Positions 36,474 through 46,620 of a stretch of 64,000 nucleotides of DNA are shown here, in pieces. A program made the position numbers and the translations under genes. Source of the DNA: Penelope pileata (taxonomy: Eukaryota > Chordata > Aves > Galliformes > Cracidae). The notes under the pieces are model-generated. The model made no database searches. It saw only the letters and a list, made by a program, of their open reading frames with translations, and had not been told where the DNA came from. Within the stretch, counting starts at the first letter, position 1. Each line of letters begins with the position of its first letter. Location: the NCBI GenBank assembly GCA_013396635.1, contig WBMW01000797.1, forward strand, positions 831,787-895,786. The letters are read 5' to 3'.

Positions 36474-39400
36474 ATTGTGCCAGTTCCAAATATTCTATTT
36501 CTAAGAGTCTGTGCTATATGATGCATCTCAAATTCAGGAAGATCTAGTTGGTAGAGGGGATGTCACACAGACAGATCACCTCCGCATGTTTGTACAGCTA
36601 TTCTTTCTAAGTCTACGGAAACTGCCAGGGAAGAATGGTGTTAGCTGACCGTGCTCCACTCAGTTGGGATTCTATTCTACTTGCAACAGCTGATGGAAAT
36701 GGAAGATGGTTTCTAACCAAGTTCTCAAGGGAAGACACATGAATAAAAATACTTTGCTCAAAACGTTATTTCCAGCACTGCTGAGTCACCCTGAGAATCT
36801 CATAGCCCCTCCCTATTCTTTTCAATAATTAAAATCAAAATAGCTGCAGCAATTACTAGGCCATAAGCACGAACAGAATATGTATTTACCTCCTTCAAAG
36901 ATAGCTGATACTGTAGACTATACACACAAATTCAGAGGTGTACACATCCCAGAAAATATTTGCAAGCTGAAAATATGTAAGTAATATCAGATACGGTTTA
37001 TCTTCTGAGCTTGTCTTCATAGGTGGTCCACAACAGAAAAAGATTCATCTATCGCAATTTTGGAGACTGCCCTTTTGAAAAGTTCTATTTTGGCATATTC
37101 TGGGTTTATTGAGTTTATTTCAGATGAGGATAAAGATTTTTGTTTTTCTTTTAAGCACATACTTGAAGGACCAGGCATAACTGATACAGTGTTAGAAGGG
37201 AAGTACCAAGTCTATTTTTCAACTTTTGGGGAAACAGTCTCAATAGTCAAAGCAAAAACCTGGTGTTTCTGCCTTTCCTTACTCCTTACATATAGCACTG
37301 TGTAAGAATTAGTAAACATTTTTATATGATGATGATTCTCTCTCCAGAGTTTTTTAGTCCTTCAAACCAGCTGTTCTACCCCAAGTTCTTTCCCTATTTA
37401 TTTCTGGCTTCTGTGCAGTTACAGAGCTTGTTATGACCATATTCTATGCAGCTGTCTTGTCATCACTGCAAAGAATCTCAGCGTATACAGAAAGAAAGCA
37501 TCACACAAGTTACTACAATGAACATCAAGAAAGAATTCCTATTGCGGGACGTAGTAGTAGAGCTGATGAAAAGATGAAAGCCAGGGGCTAAGTTCTAAAG
37601 ATCTGTCTGCAAACATATATGTACATTTTTTAATTTTTAACTGTATGGCCTTCTTGACTTTTCTGAGTTTGTTTTATAGAAACTATGGAGAATTCAGCCT
37701 TTACTGGTCAGGAAAAAATATTTTAAGGAAACCCTTCTGAGAAAGTTAGGGCTTCTTCGCACAAGAAAACTTAAGAATTGTACTAGAATTTGGTCTGTGA
37801 ACTCTTATAGGAAAAAACCCTCAAAGGTTCAGCTCATAAAAGAGCTGAAATGAGTTAATGCACTTTCACAAGAAAACAAGCAGGTTGAGCAGCTTTAATC
37901 ACACCACTTCAAGTCGCAAATTACTTTCTGCCAAAATAACAGTGCGTGTAAGAAAGACGTTACGGTTTTGTACCATCCTTTGCACTTGAACAAGAATTCA
38001 AGAAGAAGGCATATATTTAAGTCTCCACATACAAAAAGTCTCATTCTAAGAGGGCTTCCACACAAAAGATACATGATGTTACATGGTTGGACTAATATCT
38101 CAGTTTGATATTTATAACTTTACATCTATCAACAGATGTAAAATTTCCAATGAGGTCTTTATACGAATCTTGTTAGTAATAAACTCTTTTGAGCAACCAC
38201 TGCCAATGGTAAAGAGAAAGGCATATTAAACCTACAAAATAATTCTTTTAATTGAACAGATGACATTTGAAGTGAATGCAAGTTGGCATATATATGTGCA
38301 TATATGTTTTTAGATAAGAGAAAGCTATGCCAAAGGAAAGAAAAACTGTTTCCTACATAAATAAAATAAAAGCAGGTAATCTGTAACTCTTGTCATACTT
38401 CAGTCATGGCTAAGCAGTGTAGTCATAAACCAGGACAGACGTATGGTAGCTAGAGGACAGCCATGAAATGAACAGACGTGATTATGGTTATAAGAGCTCA
38501 CAATGTAAATATTAGACATTACAAAGGACTTGAATAAGGTAACTAAAACTCCAGAAATATGAGACAAAGGCATGAATAAAAATAATTGTATGAATTAGTA
38601 GTTATTGTGGGCTCAGTTGATTTATCATAATTGATGCTGTGTTTACAGGGACAGCTTCTTTCTTATTGTAAAAAAGCACACTTACAATTTATATACTGAG
38701 CATCTACCTTATATTTAGATGTAGCCTTATAAAATGTATATTTTATATATTGTTTTTGATTTTCCCTGAATACTTTAGTCTCCTTCTCTATTTCTAGGGA
38801 TGTTAGCCAGGTTATTTCTTCTTTCCTAGCTAGAAATTGCGAAGTTGCAGTGAATTATGTTGTCAGTAAAACTGTAAATTGTTGTAGAAAGATACAACTT
38901 CTCTTTTCCTAGTTATCACTCAAGAGATGCCCTTACAACTATTTGTTTCTTTAATGCTTTTATATACATTATTGTCAAGCTGACTGACAGTAATAAAGAT
39001 AAAACAACAAAGAAAAGATAAATAACAAGAAACAGAAAATAAAGGAGATAGCACAAACAGCACTGGGAGCTCCAGTGGATCACAGATGAACAGGGGGGAT
39101 GATGAATTTGATAACTTGCATACGAATGAGCTCCAAAGGATTCTTCCTTGTTGTTCACACTTGCATTTGTCTACGTGATTGGAGTAATTTGCATAACTGG
39201 AAGGTAATTTCTTGTTAAAAGCTGGGATAAAATGCTTTGATTGTAGGGTGTGTATCTCAATGCATGCTCTAGTCTGGAAAAGTCAGAAGTGTGATAATGA
39301 GGTAACATTTTGAAGTCTATATACTAACAATGAATAAATAAAACGTAGAGAAAGAGAAAGAGTTCCTCTTCAACAGTTATCGTCTTTAAGAATTCTTGAT

Positions 39401-39950
39401 GAATGTAGCTTGTCCAAGAGTCCTTACCCATAAAATATTGAAGACACACTTTTTAAATTATATGAATCCATCTTTTAAATAAGTTACACAACCAAAGCCT
39501 TGACCACAAAAGATTATTAAATATTCCATGACTAATTTGATAAGAGATATTTTTTTATTATAAAAGATGTCTGTAGGCAGCTTTTGTGCAGAGACCCCCC
39601 AGATGACTAGCGAAGAAGAAACTCAGCTGGCTGATACCAGATGGATTTTTGCAGTGGGTGGAGAAGACTGCAGATTCCTGGAAGCTTTCTCACTGCTTTC
39701 ATTCAGGCTTTTATGGAAGTCACTGACTACATGATTTTACAATATATCTCTTTCATTCATTTTCATCAGATTTACTCTCTCTTAACTGCTATGCTTTGAC
39801 ATTACTAAGCTTGAATCTGTTAGAGATCTATCTCTACCTTCCGTGAAGAACCAACTGCTTTGTGTGGGTCTTATGAAGAGAAGAAACAGAAACATAATGT
39901 TTCAGATGGGCTAAGTAAATTTGCATTTGTAACTGCTGAAGCTGTCTGGC

Positions 39951-39972
39951 ATTCAGTTCCGATTCAGTTCCG
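39951..39972. repeat. Perfect 11-base tandem duplication
   Basis: ATTCAGTTCCG is present twice without spacer, directly before a 25-base T tract. Slippage next to a homopolymer is the simplest explanation. Confidence 0.85.
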
Positions 39973-39997
39973 TTTTTTTTTTTTTTTTTTTTTTTTT
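39973..39997. repeat. Poly(T) tract, 25 bases
   Basis: The longest homopolymer in the window. It gives a run of Phe codons in a spurious 83-codon frame (39860-40111). Confidence 0.9.
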
Positions 39998-41777
39998 CCT
40001 CAGAGATTCTATTTACTAGCTATACAATTTCAGAACTATCAGTCTGAAATCTCAGTGTGGTTTAATTTCAACAATGTGGACACCACCTCTGATACTGATC
40101 AGACTCACTAATGGGCTGCAACGCCTTTTATGGTTGAAATCACATCAGTTCATCAACTATAAGACCTTGAAGTCAAGAAGTTCATTTCCGAAAAAAGTCA
40201 CCAACCTTTGGACCAGTATCTACTGGATAGCTTACCAAAAACTAGCATGAGAAATAGCAGTCCATATGAGTCACCTGTTTTTTATCAACAGTTTATTCAA
40301 AGATACCACAGACTGAATTCACAGGAATTAAACTACTTTCCCCTCTCTGATACAAGTGAGCAGTAATTTAGCAGGATTTATACTAAAAGCTTAAGGAAAT
40401 TTAAACTGAGGCTGCCATGGATGTCCCTCTACTGTAGATAAATAGCGGCTATTAGTCTCACACCATCAAGCTCTTACTTAATCAACAGTAAGTGCTTCTT
40501 TGGGTGCTTAAAAACACAGACCAAATTCCACAGCTAGAGATCCAGTCCCCCTTAGCTGAGCATATCATCACACTGAAATAAGCCAATGCTGTCTTGGGAG
40601 TTTGAAATGAAACCTAGGTTCACTGTAATTCAAGTTTACAGCATAGCTGAAATCAAAGGGCCTAGGATGTTGTATTTTGATTTTGTTTGCAATTGGATCT
40701 TCCAGGAAAAAAAGGCTCAGAACTCTTTCAACTACTACTAGTTTTGCTGCTGACTTGCTATGTTACTGTGGATTAACCACTTTTTATTGCAAAAATGAAT
40801 GTCCTTTTTCCTTTTAATGTATGACTTCAGTGAACCTGGTTTCATGCAAAATGAGTATATTTCAAAACACAATCAATTACATGCCCCAGATTTACTTCTG
40901 AATTCATAGACCTAAATAAAACTTTGAACGAAAGTCCACTGAATAAATTGAAAATTTGCAAAAGACTTACGTGATGTTCTAGACTAAGACCTCATGGTCT
41001 AAATATAAGCCTGTTGGTTTACTTCAGTTTAAGAGAAGAATTTTAAGGATTTTTTTAAAAAATCGTATTTTCAAAAACAGTTTAAATCCCTACAAAAATA
41101 TATTTTTTTACATGGGAGTTGAACTGAATACCAGTTTAAGACAGAAATAGTTTAAATTATTATCCTTTTGTTGAATTGGAGCTGAACCAATTAGATAAAT
41201 TACTGGTGCCAGTTGTAGGAAGAGTTTAATTAGAACGTAGTGTGGTACATAGACTAGCTTCATTTTTGCACCTCTGGTTTTCTGCTCTGTCAGTTCTTCC
41301 ACTTTTGTCTATTCCTTATTTTCTCCATGATGGAAATGATACTTGTTTAGACACAGCTGTATGAACAGTGAGTACGACAGAGTCACTTCCCAGGAGAAAA
41401 GGAAACTGAAATGCTGAAAACAGTATAATTGATATTACTATGGCTTTATTCTGTCATAGTTGTTTCAGTCAAGAATAAAACCTCTTCTTATCCTAATAAT
41501 GATCCTAATAAGCAGAAGTAAAAAAAGATTAAATTATTTTGTCACAAATTACTCTGAAAGTCCTTGGAAGTTCCCTGCTATAACTTTAAACAGCATAGAC
41601 AACAGTCCATCCAGAAGTTAAATACCTCAGCCTTGCTGAAATCTGAAGACTTGGTTTTCTAGCAAAGACTTATCTGCGTGATGATGAGTGTTAACTACAT
41701 TATTGCTCTCATGTAGTACTTTAGTAATACTTAATACTAACATGGAACTATTTAAAAAATGTAGGGTTACCCTAAGG
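39998..41777. other. Non-coding stretch, no gene seen
   Basis: AT-rich, with only one frame above 60 codons wholly inside (41108-41302, minus, no motif). No repeat family was recognised up to the hAT left end. Confidence 0.6.
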
Positions 41778-41850
41778 AACGGGTGTTCAACCTTTTGGCT
41801 TGCCTGGGCCGCACTGGGTGAAGAGGAACATTTGGGCCGCATATATATCA
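41778..41850 (-). repeat. hAT terminal region (3' end of element)
   Basis: The terminal block holds GTGTTCAACC close to the edge and GGGCCGCA twice (41807-41814 and 41834-41841). Many CpG sites remain, unlike the surrounding DNA. The canonical CAG at the very tip reads AAC here. No 8-base target duplication could be paired because the other end is missing. Confidence 0.7.
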
Positions 41851-41940
41851 TTTTGTTAATGTATATAACTAAGAAAAGTTACTTTTTTTTTTTATATTTT
41901 TATTAAAACATAAAAAAGAGTACTACAAATACATAAAACT

Positions 41941-41960
41941 AGTGGGATACAGTGGGATAT
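41941..41960. repeat. Short tandem duplication before the CR1 fragment
   Basis: AGTGGGATAC and AGTGGGATAT stand side by side immediately upstream of the CR1 homology. They could be part of the host transposon or a scar of the insertion. Confidence 0.5.
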
Positions 41961-41964
41961 GGTA

Positions 41965-42130
41965 AGCTGGACATGAGACAGCAATGTGCCCTCACAGCCT
42001 ACAAAGCCAACAGAATTCTGGGCTGCATCAACAGCAGTGTGGCCAGCAGGGCAGGGGAGGTGATCCTGCCCCTCTGCTCTGCGCTGGTAAGACCTCACCT
42101 GGAGTGCTGCGTCCAGATGTGGAATCCNCC
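41965..42130 (+). mobile_element. CR1 LINE fragment (ORF2 C-terminal region)
   Basis: The plus strand reads as the C-terminal part of CR1 ORF2, after the reverse transcriptase core. In one frame it contains ANRILGCINSSVASRAGEV and then ILPLCSALVRPHLE, the well-known CR1 block, followed by CCVQMWN. About 54 codons run without a stop. CR1 is the main LINE of birds and other sauropsids; copies are usually truncated at the 5' end and run to an 8-base-repeat 3' end. This one stops internally, right after an ambiguous base, and neither the 3' part nor the 3' repeats follow. It lies inside the hAT relic, so it came later. Either it was truncated on both sides or the assembly lost sequence here. Confidence 0.9.
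42128..42128. other. Ambiguous base (N)
   Basis: The only N in the window. It falls two bases before CR1 homology ends and hAT-side sequence resumes. It may be a single miscall or a placeholder where the sequence was joined. Confidence 0.95.
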
Positions 42131-42188
42131 TTGTTTCTGTGAAACTAATGCATCAGTCTGGTTCAATGGAAGCGGTTGCAATTCTTAG

Positions 42189-42616
42189 TTAATGCTCAAG
42201 GTGTTTGACTGTGACTTTTGATGAAATATTACTCTTTCTGTGCTTCATCCGTGAAAATAGTCGTTCACAAATGTACACACTGCTAAGAAGCAAACACATG
42301 AATAAGATGTGATTATGAAACGAGGGATAATTTTCTCCAGTGAGAGAGATCTTATGTCTTATAAAAGTCTAGTAAAGAGAGACGATCAAATTTTTCTTTG
42401 AGTTGAATGTCTGATTGCAACTCGGTACATTACCTTTGAAAATTTGCAGGTAATGTATTTGCCAACTGAAAATGGAGTCACAAATATATCAAAAAATTGA
42501 TGATTTTTTCCCCAGTCTTGAAAACTTTTCTCAAATTCCTTTATCAACACAAAAAGCAAGCCTGCATATTTTTCACTGTTCACAGGACTATGTTTAGCCA
42601 ATGTATCAAAATGCAT
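42189..42616 (-). pseudogene. hAT transposase C-terminal relic
   Basis: The minus strand from 42616 carries an open stretch with EKYAGLLFVLIKEFEKSFQDW-type sequence and then FFDIFVTPFSV (PFS at about 42467-42475), typical of the region before the dimerisation domain in Charlie-like transposases and their domesticated relatives (ZBED5, FAM200, GTF2IRD2). A frameshift near 42430 moves the match to another frame, with ELQSDIQLKEKFD at 42385-42423. In-frame stops follow at 42352-42354 and 42313-42315. A second frameshift then leads to the hAT dimerisation block (VYICERLFSRMKHRKS, roughly 42225-42276), which ends at a stop at 42189-42191. Two stops and two frameshifts mean no functional protein. 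The N-terminal BED finger and first catalytic Asp are absent from the window. Confidence 0.85.
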
Positions 42617-45600
42617 AAAACTATTTGCATAACTTGAGTTAGTACCAAGCTGTGCCCTCCTTTTGTCCTGGCTTCAGCTCAGACAGTGCTCAGTGCCAAG
42701 TAATATGAACTGAACTTCTTGCACATAGAAGCAATTTGGGTGCACATTTTCTCACTTTAGGAGGACTGAGTATGGTAGAGACTTGCTGACTGAAGAAAAC
42801 CTAAATAATAGAATATGATCTCATTATTACCTCTGATCTGATTATTAACTTTCACCTGAAGTATTCACATATTTCTGCTTTATGGTCTGAACAAAGAGTT
42901 ACTTGACGTTTTGAAAACAAAGTCCACTATATGACATAAATAACATAGCTACTAGAGATGTGTTGATAGGTCACAATCACAGGTCTACATAGGTATATGC
43001 TTCCTCTATGTTGTCTGAGCTACTGGCAAAGCAGAATCTGCAGGAATAATATGCTTTGTGATATAACACCATTATGCCATTGCACAGCTTCAGACTTCAG
43101 ATTTAGTTGTCAAGCTCTCTATTCCCTCTTTAATGAGTGGCTGGGTAGTAGGGTTTGTGAAAGGTTGAGAATTCACGCAAGCTCCTTGTTTCCCAAAGAA
43201 GACTGATGATATCACTAAGTCACAACCTCTTCAAATTCCACATGGGAAGAATCTGAAATGCACATTCTGCTATAGTCACTATGCAGACTGTAGCCTCTAA
43301 GACTACAAGGGTAATGAATGTAAGACTGCGTAAAGGGAAGCTTCCTTCATTTCAGTACGTATTTCTGTGTTTTGGTTAGTAGGTCTAAAAATCTGTTATC
43401 GCTTTGAGCAACAATAATTTTATGTGTGAAATTGAGATAATTTGTAGTTATTAGAAAGTTTTCATGATTTCTCTTTTAACACATATCATTTTGATACAAG
43501 ATTCAATGGAATTACTTTTTTTTTGGAGGACAGGTAGATTTCCAGTATTTACTGTTTTGGTTGAAGCTTGAAAACTACAAGAATTGCTTCTCATCATATC
43601 TTGGCACTACCTTTTTTAATCTTGAAGAATAGAGTCGAAAGAACGAGGTGAGTTCTGAGAAACTCACAAGGTGAGTTCTGAGAAAGGAGGAGTAAAGAAA
43701 AGAATTTTATCAGACTTCCTCAGGCCTTGAGAAAGATCTGTGAAGAGTCATTGTGAAGACAAGCTAAGATTCTCACTTTATTTTCTCTAAAGCTACACGC
43801 CTGACCTTTTTTATTTATCTGATTTTTCACACAGAAAGTTGCCCAAGAACACCATACTTCACAGACATACAAGAATTCACCAGAATCAAAACAGACTGTT
43901 GACTTCATCAAATATACAAAAAATGAAGTCATGATAAACACACAGGACTTCTGCCACACATTGATGTATTATTATTACGTGCAGTACAATGTGGTATCAC
44001 ACTGCACATACACAATTTTTCTTCTTTATGTTCTTTTGAAATCTCTTACACAATAGCTCTCTCCTCCTGGGAAGTACTGGCTTTTGAAAATATATCCAGC
44101 ATACTTTGAGGCCATCCAAAAAAGTAAACAATTATTTTTATATTTCACTTTAGTTTTTGTAAATGAAGTGCTATGCTGCAACTCACAAGAGTATGCTGAG
44201 TAAACACTGGAGAACAAAAAGGAAATGTTGCCCTATTTATTCATCATAAAGCATCAAATTTCATATTTCATTCAAGTTACTTCGCATTTTTCTTTTAGAA
44301 AGATAGTTTAGCTGGTTATGTTGTGATATTCACTTAAATGACCATTACTGCTTCATTTTTATCACATGGACCAGATCAATTGCAGTCTACTGGGCTTAAG
44401 GTTGGCAGTCTAAGACATGGCTAATATTGCTTAGTAGAAAAAAAAATTCTGCAAGAATACAGTGAAGAAAGCATATTTCTCTATAGATGATGCTAAACAT
44501 CACAGATACTAAACAAAATTTGAGATGTTTCCTAGAGGGAGCTGTAAACCTGATAGTGTTGCTATTCTATTGCTAATCCAAATTATAATTTTTAGTCAAT
44601 ACTTCATGGTTCATTAATAATATTAACAGAACTTGAAACCATTATCAGAAGTAAGGGTTTATAGTGCTAGTCACTGTATTGACATACAAGTAATGAAGAA
44701 GTCTATTTTTCAAAGATCGTTAAAGAACTACTCAAATTTATTGAGTGTTCTTTTAATATCTTTTTTGTCTAAAGCCTAGATTAAATTTGCTTTTGAGAAA
44801 AATTCTGATTTGAATGGTGTTGGATCACATAAAAAATCGGTCATACTAGTCAGAGTGGTAGTATAGTAATGGCTTGCAGTATTCCAGAACAGCTTCTATG
44901 CTACACTGTGTTGAATACGTATACCTTTTTTTCTGAAAGCACTTAGGGCTGCCTTGGGATGAATTTGGCATATTTTGGCCCTAATGCAGCAAAAGGCATA
45001 AAGTTATACAGAATTTAAGTAGGTGAATAATCCCCATCAGCTTTAGGAGGATTTCTAACATTCTGAAAATTAAGCACACACTTAAATCTTGAGCTGTTGG
45101 AAAGTCCATTGCTACAGAACTAGCTTGTTAGTGTGCTTATTACAATGCACAGTACGGCTTTAAAGTGGCCAATATATTCAAAGATGGCCAATTCTATTTT
45201 ATGAGTGAAATCAAATCAAGTCTAGTAAAAGAAAAGGAATGCTTGGAAATTATTTTGAAGAGGAAGTTTTATCATTTTCTTCTTACTTTACAGATCTTCT
45301 TTATCTTCCTATTATTGTAATCTAAAAGGCTATTCCTCAGTTACCACTGTTAACAGGGCACAGCCCTTCCTATTGCTTAGCTTTCTCCATTTTGCTGTGC
45401 ATTTGTATACTTTCCAGTTTCCTTTTTTTTTTTTTCCCTTTCCATTTGTTGTAGAAGGCTTCACATACATAACATACTTTTCTAATTCTTTTTCTTAGGG
45501 TCTGCTGAGCCTTGAATGGACAAAATAAATTACCTGTGCATGTCTGCAGCTTCCTAGAATTCTCTCCCTTGGCTGGAGTACTTCCTCCTCTTTCACCTGT

Positions 45601-46039
45601 TTTTCCCTGCTTGTTCACAGCACTGCTTTATGTTGAAAAAAACCCATGCTGTTTATTTTAGCTATGTAAGCCAAAGCCAGTAAGGCTGGGTGCAACAGCT
45701 ATGAGGTGGTCTACAAGTATTTTAATGAAAAAAATGCCACCTGTTGAGAACTTCAGGTATTCCTCTGAAAACTGTCATAAGAAATTTCAGAGCATGTCAA
45801 TAAAGAAGAGCAGGTATGCTGCAGTACTGCCACTAATGGTTCCTCCCTAACATAGGATCCAGTTAATGATCAACTACAAATTATACCAATTACAACTGTC
45901 TGGAGGTAAGTGGTGTCAAGGTCATGATCCAGCTTTCAAAAATGGGGAAGATGGTCATCTCTGATGAATCTGTGAGAAAGTATCCAGCCTGACCTTTGCA
46001 ATTTCAGGAAGTGATAATAAGCTCATATATGTCCTAAGG
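42617..46039. other. Non-coding stretch, no gene seen
   Basis: AT-rich; the first 150 bases may still belong to the hAT relic but no clear homology can be read. Frames do not exceed 82 codons (45370-45618, minus, Lys-rich because of T runs on the plus strand). A 17-base duplication lies at 43646-43685. No other element was recognised. Confidence 0.55.
43646..43685. repeat. 17-base direct repeat with splice-donor-like words
   Basis: AGGTGAGTTCTGAGAAA occurs at 43646-43662 and 43669-43685, with 6 bases between. Each copy contains AGGTGAGT, a perfect match to the vertebrate 5' splice-site consensus. AACTCAC at 43661-43667 can pair with GTGAGTT at 43671-43677 across a 3-base loop. There is no exon-like open frame to which I can attach either donor. 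Confidence 0.7.
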
Positions 46040-46078
46040 CCAAAAAAACCAAAAAAACAAAAAACAAAAAAACAAACC
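46040..46078. repeat. A-rich (CAAAAAA)n simple repeat
   Basis: Runs of 5-7 A separated by one or two C over about 39 bases. Simple sequence. Confidence 0.85.
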
Positions 46079-46415
46079 ATTAAGAGGTTAAGTTTTGAGT
46101 CTGATATTCCAGACTACAGTATAGCAAACTGATTAAGGGGATGAGACTGTTGTTTACTGATCTTCTGGGAACTGAAATGGCAAAGAAAGAGAAGACCAGT
46201 ATTACTTAGGATTCCCTAAAGGCTTGTGACTAGGAAAAAGGGATTGAAGGAAAAAAAGGAAAAATAAAAGAAGGCTATAAGGAAAGTTTACATACAGCCA
46301 AATCCATTGATTTGGAAATGCACTGCTACAGGAAACTTTCCAGAGATGTAAAGGAGGATTAGAAAAAGGAGTGAGATCCTAATGTAAGATACAGTGGCAT
46401 GTTAGCAGGACAGCC

Positions 46416-46424
46416 AGCAAGATC
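46416..46424. repeat. Left copy of presumed target-site duplication
   Basis: AGCAAGATC, identical to 46612-46620. The two copies bracket the probable solo LTR exactly. Nine bases is longer than the usual 4-6 of retroviral integration, so part of the match may be coincidence. Confidence 0.6.
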
Positions 46425-46528
46425 TAGAAGGATGATAGGGAAATTCCAACAAGGCGATGTTAACGTTAGAGCTGATTACCAATCATGAGCTTTGCTTTTG
46501 CAATATGTATGAGCTTCATTAACGAATG

Positions 46529-46536
46529 TACTTAAG
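46529..46536 (+). promoter_or_regulatory. TATA-type box of the LTR
   Basis: TACTTAAG, 16 bases upstream of the AATAAA signal and 46 bases downstream of a CCAAT box. It is the core of an LTR promoter; whether it is active is unknown. Confidence 0.45.
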
Positions 46537-46551
46537 CACGCGCGAAAAGCT

Positions 46552-46557
46552 AATAAA
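46552..46557 (+). terminator. LTR polyadenylation signal
   Basis: AATAAA within the LTR, followed by a T- and G-containing stretch. It could terminate transcripts that enter from the left. Confidence 0.5.
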
Positions 46558-46611
46558 CGGAGACTTGTTGAATGATCAATTGGCTGTCCGAGTCTCCCTT
46601 CGATCGCGACA

Positions 46612-46620
46612 AGCAAGATC
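46612..46620. repeat. Right copy of presumed target-site duplication
   Basis: AGCAAGATC, identical to 46416-46424. Confidence 0.6.

Larger units (their letters stand above)
33127..39940. other. Non-coding stretch, longest ORF of the window is here
   Basis: AT-rich. It contains a 183-codon minus-strand frame (35724-36275), listed separately, and a 114-codon plus frame (34798-35142) without a known motif. A run of AAATG and AAATA units lies at 36440-36473. Between 37310 and 38910 no frame reaches 60 codons. No mobile element was recognised. Confidence 0.55.
41778..42616 (-). mobile_element. Decayed hAT (Charlie-type) DNA transposon
   Basis: The left end (41778-41850) reads inward as GGGTGTTCAACCTTTTGG followed by two GGGCCGCA words (from 41807 and 41834). 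This matches the terminal design of Charlie-group hAT elements, whose ends carry a GTxxCAACC block and repeated GGGCC(A/G)CA words. The minus strand at 42189-42616 encodes the C-terminal part of a hAT transposase, so the element points leftward and 41778 is its 3' end. A CR1 fragment interrupts the 3' non-coding part. The right (5') end, the N-terminal BED and catalytic regions and an 8-base target duplication were not found, so the copy is truncated or too decayed to follow. hAT elements move by cut-and-paste; this copy is inactive. Confidence 0.8.
46425..46611 (+). mobile_element. Probable solo LTR of an endogenous retrovirus
   Basis: A 187-base unit with the layout of an avian LTR: CCAAT box (46479-46483), TATA-type box TACTTAAG (46529-46536), a CpG-rich stretch, polyadenylation signal AATAAA followed by CG (46552-46559), then a U5-like part ending CGCGACA. 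In avian leukosis-type LTRs a TATTTAAG box and AATAAACG stand at similar spacing. CpG sites (CACGCGCG, TTCGATCGCG) remain undecayed, unlike the surrounding DNA, which argues for a fairly young insertion. A 9-base direct repeat flanks it. No internal gag, pol or env sequence and no primer-binding site follow, so it is a solo LTR left by recombination. The left edge reads TAG rather than the canonical TG. The family cannot be named from the sequence alone. Confidence 0.65.

Noticed and set aside
38085..38115. CATGGTTGGACTA, considered as the 3' part of a CR1 copy
   Set aside because: Only about 13 bases agree with the CR1 3' region; the flanks do not continue the match and no 8-base terminal repeats follow.
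43150..43180. AAAGGTTGAGAATTCAC, considered as the right end of the hAT element
   Set aside because: It resembles the ends of other Charlie elements, but does not mirror the left end found here, and the 8 bases flanking the two sites do not match.
46040..46078. A/C-rich array, considered as a CRISPR-like or satellite repeat
   Set aside because: Units are irregular A runs with no spacers; it is simple sequence in a vertebrate context.
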